Source: Methylococcaceae bacterium (lineage in GTDB: Bacteria > Pseudomonadota > Gammaproteobacteria > Methylococcales > Methylomonadaceae). From it: a DNA stretch of 64,000 nucleotides. The translations under genes were made by a program, and so were the position numbers. The DNA lies in NCBI GenBank assembly GCA_016715325.1, contig JADKAL010000001.1, forward strand, positions 310,001-374,000. Direction: 5' to 3'. Positions 49,387-56,621 of the stretch are shown piece after piece. The notes beneath the pieces were generated by a model. The model did no database searches, had not been told where the DNA came from, and was given only the letters and a program-made list of their open reading frames with translations. Each line of letters opens with the position of its first letter. Position 1 is the first letter of the stretch.

Positions 49387-50462
49387 TTAGGGTAATCCGG
49401 GAACGCCGATACGTTGGATTCGTATGGCATTATTTCCCTCTTCATAAGCCAGAAGTTTACCTTCTTTTTGCCAAAGCCGGAATGCTAACGCATAAGATAA
49501 TACCCGGATAGGGTAATCGCGCGGCAATAATTGTAAATAAGGCTGAATCGTAATGAAGTCCGTCACGCCGTATTTTTTCATAATAAAGCGCAATCCTCCG
49601 TTGGAAGGGCCGATGTTGTAAGCAAGCAAGCCTAGAAACACATCGTTCTTCATTTCGGCAAGGTAATGTTTAAACGTCGCCGCCGCAATAAAAGCATTAT
49701 GTTTAGGATGGTTTAACGACAATTGTTCGACGCCTAAATGCGCTTTAGCGTCTTCAACAACCTGCTTAGGCACAGCAGTAATTTGAAATAAACCGTGACC
49801 GCCGTCGAAGCTGTCTCGCGGCATAAAGACGACTCTGTTGCAGCAATGCCTTGCAATAAATTCAAGTCGATGTCGAATTCAGCAGCCGCGTCGCTAATAG
49901 CGGCGTTATAAGTTTCCGCTCGCTGCATCATTTTATTTAAGTTTGCCGGATTATACCGGCGATAAGCGGCAAAAACCTGATGGTTAAGTGTAACCCGGCT
50001 AGCTTCCTCCTTGCCGCCGACTAACGTACGGAAATGACTTAACGATCGGCTGAAAATATCTTCGCCGGTTAAGAGTACGACGATCCAAACCAACGCTAGC
50101 GCGCTTGCCGGAACCAAAAACGACGAATGATTTTTTAAATAATGACGGAATTTCCACCAAGCAATCAAAAAAGCCGATTCAACTAAAATTAAAGCCATTA
50201 CGCCGCAAGCAAACGGGAGCAAGCTACCGAGAACGCTGGTGCCGGATAACCAATTCGCCGCATTGCCCAGCACCAGAATAATGCCGTAAACGACTATCGC
50301 AATGATCGATAGTATTTCGATGGTTATGAACAGCAAGGTTTGCTGAAAACGCTGAGGCGGTAGTGTTTTCAAGGGCGTTTTGGACGAACGTTTTCTTACC
50401 GGACGAGAAGTCCGGGTCGTATCGGTTTTCGTTTTGGGAGCGGGATTAATCGGTCTATTCAT
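49387..50462 (-). CDS. Membrane-anchored lytic transglycosylase (SLT-like), frameshifted
   Basis: The first frame (from 50462) has a basic N-terminus rich in Arg/Lys/Thr, then three or so membrane helices (LLFITIEILSIIAIVVYGII; GSLLPFACGVMALILVESAF; FLVPASALALVWIVVLLTG), and reaches FDIDLNLLQGIAATESS. This is the lytic transglycosylase start with the catalytic Glu. One missing base near 49835 moves to the frame reading DSFDGGHGLFQIT, VFLGLLAYNIGPSNGGLRFIMKK and a stop at 49387. Motifs ES-GLFQ-AYN are all present. It would cleave peptidoglycan glycan chains in the periplasm. Three-gene operon. Confidence 0.82.
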
Positions 50463-50840
50463 TAACCCATATTGTAATTCATTAACAGAGTTTGTACGTT
50501 GATAAGGTAAGAAACGAGAAAATTCTTGAGAATGGTAGGTGAGGGTATGCGCTGTTTTGAAAAATTTCGAATAAATCGAATTTGACTAGAATTCAAGATT
50601 CATTACGTATTTGATTCGTTTTAAATAAATGAAGTGGGCTAAAAAAAGATCATACCTTAGGTTGGGAAGGTGTCTTTGCGTACGTTCGCAAAATAAATTT
50701 TTAAGAATTTTGAATTTTAACAACCGTCAAAAGCTGCTAATTGCTATCGTTACTATAATAGTGGCGAAATACACAAAATCAGCAGCTTTACGCTGCCAGC
50801 AGAGGCGCAGCTTAGGTAAGTGTCTAAGTTAGCTTGTTAT
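50463..50840. other. Intergenic stretch between the transglycosylase operon and the DRT RNA
   Basis: About 380 bp, AT-rich on its left side. A REP-like inverted repeat around 50780-50810 (AGCAGCTTTACGCTGCC, with GCAGC...GCTGC) lies just 3' of the candidate RNA on the minus strand and may terminate it. No gene seen. Confidence 0.4.
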
Positions 50841-50844
50841 TATT

Positions 50845-50982
50845 GGGCGCCGCCTATCTCCCATCGTGTGTGTGGCTAAGGTTTCCCAAAGCCCGTACAA
50901 ACATTCAAGTGTTTGTGAATAGCCCAAAGGCCACGAAAACACCGAAGTGAGCGCAGAAGCCTACGGAGGCAGGCGGCATAAA
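50845..50982 (-). ncRNA. Candidate DRT3-associated ncRNA with ACACAC template
   Basis: Directly 3' of the second reverse transcriptase gene on the same strand. A perfect 7-bp closing stem GCCGCCT (50977-50971) / AGGCGGC (50855-50849) brackets 129 nt. Inside are a hairpin ACAAACA/TGTTTGT (arms at 50910-50916 and 50897-50903) and a second pairing GTGGC (50934-50930) with GCCAC (50876-50872). The latter runs straight into the alternating CACACACAC at 50874-50866. GC content is well above the flanking AT-rich DNA. I recall that DRT3 uses an ncRNA with an ACACAC template for poly(GT) synthesis by Drt3a. The RNA ends and the promoter are not determined; the stems are read by eye. Confidence 0.68.
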
Positions 50983-52923
50983 CTAGTTGTAAGTGAAAAT
51001 ATACTCTTTTTTTTCTAAGCTATTTTTTAAATATTCTGGGTCTCTCCAGCTAACAATAAAGTCTTTATTGAGCACTATTTGGCTTTGTGTATTAACAGAG
51101 AATTGTACTGGTTTTTTTTGGCTATCAAAGGTCTTTTTTTTAACTTTTTCTATCATATTTTTTCTCACTTGCTCATCGATGTGTGGGCAAGCCAGATAAT
51201 CAAAGTAGAACATAAAGTATTCAGAAGCTATAAACATATCGTCACTATTCAGCAAATAATTCTCAGCTGCTTTAATCATCACATCTCGCAGTTGCTGATA
51301 CTCTGGTTTATTCTCTATATATAGCATGAATGTTATCCAGCGAAAATAGAAATCATTGGTTTCTGAATGCTTGTGCAAACCACCATAGTACTCTTCCAGC
51401 TTATTCTCCGGTAGTTGATATTTTGATGGCAGCATTGTTAAGATAATTAAGAGGTTTAATGTCTCAAGCCCATTCATGTCATTCGCATGATTAATAAATA
51501 TATTAATTGCCTGTTTAACATGGTCGAAAATTTTCTTCTGAAGTATTACTTTATAGCTTTCCGGCCAATCCAAGGTTCTTTTAAGCAGGTTATGAATTAA
51601 TCGTGCCAATCTATCTGTTGGTCTTATCCGAATATCCATTGCATGAACAAAAAATAGCACATCCAAATCAACTAACAGCCAGTTTAAATGAAATTCTTCT
51701 TTTGTATCAATTTCTGCTACCTTAGACAAGTACGTGAGCATTCGCTTTGTAATTGCACTAAACAGATAGTTAGAAATTGAGTGGTACTCAACTTTATGAT
51801 TAGCCAAAGCCATTTTTAGCTCAGATATTGTCTTATTGGCTTTAGAGCTTGAATTTTTTAATTGAACAATAGATTCTGACTCTGTATCTTTGTCCTTATA
51901 ACGTGAGCTGTAGTATTCACCAACTGCATGACTTAATGCGTGTTTGGCTAAAGATATGTCAGTTGCAAAAGGCCTAGAAGCTATTGTTGTTTTTGCCTCG
52001 TTTAAATACATCTTATATTCCAATAGGCATGATTCTAGTACTTTTATAAAAGCTACTTTAACTTCTTCAGAGCGAAAGAAAACAAAATAATCATCTACAT
52101 ATCGCCTAAAATCATAGTCTTTCGAAACTTGATACTTATTTTGGCTATGGAGCTTATCGACTAGGTTTAAATCGATTTTCTGTAAAATAATTTCTGCAAA
52201 AATCCGACTTACTTCAGGTCCTACGATAATACCGTTAGTCTCACGGTAATTGGTGAGCTGCATTAAGTTATCGAATTCACCATCAAAACTTTCATGTGGT
52301 TTGGTTTTAGCCAATCGCTTATTTTTTACAGCCCAACCAATTGAATGCGAATAAATACTGGGAAAGCACTTTGATATATCAACCTGAAGCATGCTGTGAA
52401 ACTGCTTTTCCAGTTTGTGATACTCATAAGATTCGAAAAAACGATATAAAAATGGATACTTTTTGTATTTAAAATAGGAGCTTGAAACAATTCGTTCTTC
52501 ATCTGCGCTTTCAACGCCATCAGTTAGCTTTGATGCTTCTTGAGCTTTACCATAAAACTTGGTTGATTTTCTAAAAGGGTGTCTTAAAGAGTATTTTGAT
52601 TTTGTACAGTAATATTCGATTAGATCATCGTATTTATTATAAAAATCACAAACTTTCAGCTGAGCTACCGGGTGCATAATTGATATTGCTCGTGAGGTAT
52701 TGTTACCGCCTCGTGATATCAAATAATCCAAAGGAATGTAAGCACCAGCTTTATTCTCAAAATTTAAACCGGAAATATTTCTATAAGCATTAGCATGTGT
52801 TGGAGCGCTGAACCGTTTATACATTGTGAAGTTGGTAAACCATAACGGTAGTTCATAAGGAAGAACATCGGTTAGCAACGTTCTTAACTTGTCATTAGTA
52901 TTCACTTTGATAATGTCAGGCAT
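50983..52923 (-). CDS. drt3b: Defence-associated reverse transcriptase, Drt3b-like (UG8)
   Basis: 646 aa. RT palm motifs: MLQVDISKCFPSIYSHSIGW (first catalytic Asp, about 182), NGIIVGPEVSRIFAEIIL (about 230-246) and DFRRYVDDYFVFFRS with YVDD at about 275-278. Residues about 1-150 form an N-terminal extension (IPLDYLISRGGNNTSRAISI) and about 330-646 an alpha-rich C-terminal domain without a known fold. No maturase, endonuclease or Cas domain is seen. Its start overlaps the end of the upstream RT gene by 8 bp, implying coupled translation. Size, pairing and order match DRT3; the assignment to that type is from memory of the architecture. Confidence 0.82.
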   Translation of the reverse strand: MPDIIKVNTNDKLRTLLTDVLPYELPLWFTNFTMYKRFSAPTHANAYRNISGLNFENKAGAYIPLDYLISRGGNNTSRAISIMHPVAQLKVCDFYNKYDDLIEYYCTKSKYSLRHPFRKSTKFYGKAQEASKLTDGVESADEERIVSSSYFKYKKYPFLYRFFESYEYHKLEKQFHSMLQVDISKCFPSIYSHSIGWAVKNKRLAKTKPHESFDGEFDNLMQLTNYRETNGIIVGPEVSRIFAEIILQKIDLNLVDKLHSQNKYQVSKDYDFRRYVDDYFVFFRSEEVKVAFIKVLESCLLEYKMYLNEAKTTIASRPFATDISLAKHALSHAVGEYYSSRYKDKDTESESIVQLKNSSSKANKTISELKMALANHKVEYHSISNYLFSAITKRMLTYLSKVAEIDTKEEFHLNWLLVDLDVLFFVHAMDIRIRPTDRLARLIHNLLKRTLDWPESYKVILQKKIFDHVKQAINIFINHANDMNGLETLNLLIILTMLPSKYQLPENKLEEYYGGLHKHSETNDFYFRWITFMLYIENKPEYQQLRDVMIKAAENYLLNSDDMFIASEYFMFYFDYLACPHIDEQVRKNMIEKVKKKTFDSQKKPVQFSVNTQSQIVLNKDFIVSWRDPEYLKNSLEKKEYIFTYN

Positions 52924-54097
52924 TTAACCACACCCGCATTATTTGAGCTGTTTGTTTATTGCCAAATTTCCCTATATTCCGCTTTTTTGTATTTCCATAT
53001 ATTGATATTTTTTTAATTTTAACTTGTTCTTGTCTACTGAGTCCAAATCGAGGATTGAGTAATTGTTGACAGAGAAATCCATCAACAGATTTTAAACACT
53101 CAAAGTCATCAGTCACATATTGATAGTTATGAGCAAGACCTGCTAATAAATCTCCGTTCTTACCCTTTCGAACTCTTTTCAGCATACATAGATATTCAAG
53201 CCTTCTTTTTAAAAGGGATATGTTGTTTTGTCTTTTATGATCACAAAAACTGATTGCTATTCGAGATTTAAGTTTATTTAACTTAGATTGAGAGATCTTC
53301 AAAGTTACATTGTTTGGCTTATCTTTTTCAGACTCCACCTTGATCGAATAACCTAGATAATTAAACTTTGCTGATTTTGAAAGATTACTGTAGTACTTAT
53401 CGGGATTTTTATTGAGACTAAGCCCCATTTCATTCATGATGGCTTCAACATGAGTTTGTACGTAATTTTCCTTTCCTGCTGGTGTTAGAATAATAATATC
53501 GTCAACATATCTTGCGCTATATATCACATCAGGATGTGATGCCGCCCTTTCATCTAACGTCTCTAAATATAACTCTGCAAGGGTTGGGCTTATGGGCAAC
53601 CCTCTGGGCAAACCAAGCATGCTATGATTATTCGAAATGTCATCATAAATTGCCTTAAGTAACTCGATACATTCAGGGGCGAGAATTAGTTCATCTTCGA
53701 TCTTTTTAATGAGATATTTAAATTTTATGGTTTCATAACAATCTTTTATATCTAATCGAAGGACATGATAGTTGCCAGAGTCTTTTAGTAGCGTTTTTAA
53801 CTGTCTGACTATTCGATTACGATCTGATTGTCTCACTTTATAAATGCGCCGAATAAATCGATCAAGTAGCTTGATTGCAAAATCATCTTCCATTCTTGCA
53901 GGGATAAAGACTGGTTTGCTCTTTACTGTTCTTGTAACCAATGGTGATAAGGCAATGTTATTTGACTTCCAGTACTGAACAGTGTGATCTACTGCTGTTT
54001 CGACATCGCCATAATCAGACAATAAATCCCATTGCCAAACATCTGGCGATGTAAGTGCTTTAGAAAGCTGCTCTTTATCAAAAACCTGTTTCAGCAT
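52916..54097 (-). CDS. drt3a: Defence-associated reverse transcriptase, Drt3a-like (UG3)
   Basis: 393 aa. RT motifs: HVLRLDIKDCYETIKFKYLI (first catalytic Asp, about 116), LGLPRGLPISPTLAELYLE (about 161-178), and VIYSARYVDDIIILTPAGKE with YVDD at about 197-200. Then MGLSLNKNPDKYY and FNYLGYSIKVE, the thumb-side region typical of bacterial RTs. It is compact, with a short C-terminal extension and no intron-maturase domain, so not a group II intron; and no msr/msd retron RNA is visible upstream. First gene of the two-RT operon. By my recollection Drt3a copies the ncRNA template into poly(GT). Confidence 0.82.
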   Translation of the reverse strand: MLKQVFDKEQLSKALTSPDVWQWDLLSDYGDVETAVDHTVQYWKSNNIALSPLVTRTVKSKPVFIPARMEDDFAIKLLDRFIRRIYKVRQSDRNRIVRQLKTLLKDSGNYHVLRLDIKDCYETIKFKYLIKKIEDELILAPECIELLKAIYDDISNNHSMLGLPRGLPISPTLAELYLETLDERAASHPDVIYSARYVDDIIILTPAGKENYVQTHVEAIMNEMGLSLNKNPDKYYSNLSKSAKFNYLGYSIKVESEKDKPNNVTLKISQSKLNKLKSRIAISFCDHKRQNNISLLKRRLEYLCMLKRVRKGKNGDLLAGLAHNYQYVTDDFECLKSVDGFLCQQLLNPRFGLSRQEQVKIKKISIYGNTKKRNIGKFGNKQTAQIMRVWLNA

Positions 54098-54374
54098 TGA
54101 TTCAGTCTATCGGTTTGAGTTAACGCCAGGGGTAAACTACGCCTAAAATCCTTATTGTTCTAAACAGGGTAAAATAAATACATACCCTTTTTGCATGATA
54201 AGCGGGTCTAGATAACTTCAACGACTGGCCGAGTTCAATTAAATATCTGCTCTTCATACCTTGCTGTCATTCAGATAATTCATCTAACAATCCGCTTGGG
54301 TTTGCAAGTTTGCATTTAAGTATAGCTAAATCCAATGACCGCTTTCGTTTCTTTTGCAGGCATTCTACTTACTA
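54098..54374. other. Promoter region of the two-RT operon
   Basis: AT-rich, no gene. A small hairpin (GGGTATG ... TACCC around 54165-54190) and several possible -10 boxes lie on the minus strand, but no promoter is convincing by eye. Confidence 0.35.
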
Positions 54375-54640
54375 ACATATTAAATCAGCCAGCAAAATTT
54401 AACACAGAGTGATTCCTAATTGTTTTTCAACTAATTGGCTTTTTTCACAAGATGTAAGCTTGATAAATCTTTGAACGTAAATTTTGCTATAAAAATTTAC
54501 GTTTAACAAAAAACCGGTGTGGTTTCGTCGCTATCTGATTTTTTCACGAAATATACAGATCTCACGAATGATTAAAGGGTTTGGATGCAGTACGTACAAA
54601 ATATTGTATTATTCAACAATCATCTGTAGATTGTTTAAGG
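54375..54640. repeat. Diverged direct repeat, copy A (matches the recJ promoter region)
   Basis: Aligns by eye, with gaps, to 56335-56600, the segment before recJ. The last 35 bp are best kept and contain a promoter-like TTGGAT-15 bp-TATTGT and the palindrome AACAATC-N7-GATTGTT (54615-54635). The two copies are about 2 kb apart and bracket the REP-RAYT unit and the gene at 55359. Confidence 0.6.
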
Positions 54641-54641
54641 T

Positions 54642-54674
54642 CGTAAGGCGCACTAACCAACGGACAGTGCGCCG
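54642..54674 (+). repeat. REP palindrome, left of the RAYT gene
   Basis: Begins CGTAAGGCGCACTAACC and ends AGTGCGCCG; the GGCGCACT/AGTGCGCC arms pair over 8 bp. An inverted, near-identical copy lies at 55244-55277. Confidence 0.75.
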
Positions 54675-54708
54675 TATTTAAATTTGGCAGAAGGGTAACG
54701 ATAAAAAT

Positions 54709-55300
54709 ATGGACTAACGGCGAGTTTGGCATCAAGGCGGCATCTATTTTTTTTACCGTCAATCTAAGGCAACGGAAAGGCAATGACCTGTTGGTACGAC
54801 ACATTGAGGAATTGCGGGAAGCGATTAAAGAGGTAAAGTCACGGCATCCGTTCAAGATACAGGGTTGGGTTGTGCTGCCGGAACACATGCACTGCGTCAT
54901 CGAACTGCCACCGGATGATGCCGACTACGCCACCCGATTAATGTTGATAAAAATGGGATTTTCCAAAACGTTGCCCAAGACTGAGCGGAGGTCTGCGGTC
55001 AGGGTAAGGCGCGGCGAACGCGGCATTTGGCAGCGGCGATACTGGGAACATTTGATCCGAGATGAAGCCGATTACCGGGCGCACCTGGATTATATTCACT
55101 ATAACCCAGTCAAGCATGGCTGGGTGAAGCAAGTTAAAGACTGGCCGTACTCGACTTTTCATCGTTGGGTGGAGCAAGGCGTTTATCCCCTTGATTGGAT
55201 GGTTGCGAAGGAGATTTGTATGACGAATGAAATTGAATTGATACGGCGCACTGCCTTTCAGTTACTGCGCCTTACGGCCTTGCAGCAAAATGCTGCTTAA
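54709..55300 (+). pseudogene. REP-associated tyrosine transposase (RAYT), disrupted
   Basis: The intact frame begins at 54791 ([20 protein letters not shown]), but family sequence extends upstream. [25 protein letters not shown] is read if the run of eight T at 54747-54754 is taken as seven, starting at the ATG 54709, which is followed by an in-frame TAA at 54715. Catalytic parts are intact: the HUH-type [14 protein letters not shown] and the Tyr region [21 protein letters not shown]. The C-terminus reads through the right REP and into a copy of the IS3-type right end (LQQNAA). Both flanks carry REP palindromes, the expected substrates. Confidence 0.85.
55244..55277 (-). repeat. REP palindrome, right of the RAYT gene (inverted)
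   Basis: The complement begins CGTAAGGCGCAGTAACTG and ends AGTGCGCCG, matching the left REP in the stem and foot. It overlaps the 3' end of the RAYT reading frame. Confidence 0.75.
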
Positions 55301-55335
55301 CCTTGTGTCCGGAAAAACGTTGACACATTATACCG
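55282..55335 (+). repeat. Copy of the IS3-type right end
   Basis: About 52 bp matching the complement of 34497-34548 with only three or four differences, including the GCAGCA-AAA-TGCTGC hairpin and TGTCCGGAAAA-CGTTGACACA. Here it has no attached transposase gene. Confidence 0.7.
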
Positions 55336-55358
55336 AATAATCTCAAAGCAAACGGCAG

Positions 55359-55874
55359 TTATGACTTTATTGGACCGAATTTATTATCACGTCGAAAGGA
55401 AATGCTTTTCAGCCAAAAAGCAGCATCATTCGGCTTTGGATCTTTGTTACTAATATGAAAACTGACCAAATGACTGTGGTCGGGGATAGTTAGATTAATG
55501 GTTATCCAACCTGGATCAGGCGGGGGCGGATTGCCATCGATTATTCCAGGTATGACCAGACTAGAATTGAACTTAGCACCGTGCTTATCAATACCAACAT
55601 AAGAACAGCTCGAGTTACGGTAAGTCTTAGCGACAATAGTGACATCGGTGACGGGTTGCACGAAAACCCCAGTTAAGTGTGACCAATAGTCTCCTGGGCC
55701 AGATATTTGCACAGGCCGAGGCAGCACTTCCAATGCACCAGCATAAACAATACCATTCCCGAAGGAACCATTTCCTGTAATCGTTTCAAGATACAAGATG
55801 TCCAAATACAAACACCCTTTTGTCTGCGTTCCATCAGGGATAGTGGTAAAATCTATAATCATGGTTTTTTTCAT
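55359..55874 (-). CDS. Unrecognised 171-aa beta-rich protein
   Basis: Starts MKKTMIIDFTTIPDGTQTKG, without a classical signal peptide. The rest is rich in Gly, Ser, Thr, Pro and aromatic residues (YLETITGNGSFGNGIVYAGA; WITINLTIPDHSHLVSFHIS), with the look of a beta-sandwich. An AAGGAAAAACT ribosome-binding site precedes the ATG. It lies between the RAYT unit and recJ in the duplicated-flank island. I do not recognise a family or function. Confidence 0.55.
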   Translation of the reverse strand: MKKTMIIDFTTIPDGTQTKGCLYLDILYLETITGNGSFGNGIVYAGALEVLPRPVQISGPGDYWSHLTGVFVQPVTDVTIVAKTYRNSSCSYVGIDKHGAKFNSSLVIPGIIDGNPPPPDPGWITINLTIPDHSHLVSFHISNKDPKPNDAAFWLKSISFRRDNKFGPIKS

Positions 55875-56334
55875 AGTTTTTCCTTAAGTTTTGTTAAAAG
55901 AGAAACGAGATACTGCTTTTCAATTAAGCATAGATTTAAAAAGTAAATCCCTATTTTCATTAAAAAAATACACCGATTTTTATAATCTGATTTGACACAA
56001 ATCAATAAATTCTTGAATTTTATTTCTGGTAGGGATAAATTAATTTTGAAAAGTTTCTAACGGAATTCCAAATGCTATCGAACAAACCTTCTCCCGCATC
56101 AACTGTTCTAATAAATTAGTTTTGTAGTTAGATTTAACTTCCCAATTCCTTTAAGGTAAGGCTCATTTGTATTGACGCCGAAGTCTTGGGTTTGGGTCGT
56201 GGGGCGGAACGACCTGGCCGAGTTCGTTTCGCCAGCACAGCGTATTTCTCTCTTGCTTGCTCAATTTCGATCGCTTATTTTGAAATAATTACTCCTCCAA
56301 TAACTCAATAGGTTTTAGTCCCACAACTAACTCA
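55875..56334. other. Gene-free stretch right of the unknown gene
   Basis: About 460 bp, AT-rich, no coding sequence, RNA or repeat that I can support apart from the start of the diverged repeat. Confidence 0.4.
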
Positions 56335-56600
56335 AAATAAGCCAACAATATTAAACGCAGCGTCATCCCTATTTGTTTTGCTAATTAATTAGCTTTATTG
56401 CTCGAGATGTAAGATTAATTAATCTTCAAGTTTATATTTTCTAAAAATAATTTGCTTTAATTAAAATATCGGCACATTTTTGTCGATATACCTTATTTTC
56501 AGTAAAAAATTGGGACACGATTGAATAATTACGTCTTTGAATGCCGAGCGCGTAAAATATAGTATTATTAAACAATCATCCGTAGATTGTTTAATCAGAG
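56335..56600 (+). promoter_or_regulatory. recJ promoter region with palindrome (repeat copy B)
   Basis: Contains TTGAAT (56537-56542), 15 bp, TATAGT (56558-56563), then the palindrome AAACAATC-N7-GATTGTTT (56570-56592), ending 29 bp before the recJ ATG. The palindrome, as an operator or RNA hairpin, could regulate recJ. The same promoter-palindrome unit is present at 54585-54636. Confidence 0.5.
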
Positions 56601-56621
56601 CAATAGAATTCCTTTTCCTCT

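Noticed and set aside
50983-54097. Group II intron or retron explanation for the two RT genes
   Set aside because: No maturase or HNH domain, no intron domain V/VI structure, and no msr/msd inverted repeat upstream; two coupled RTs fit DRT3 better.
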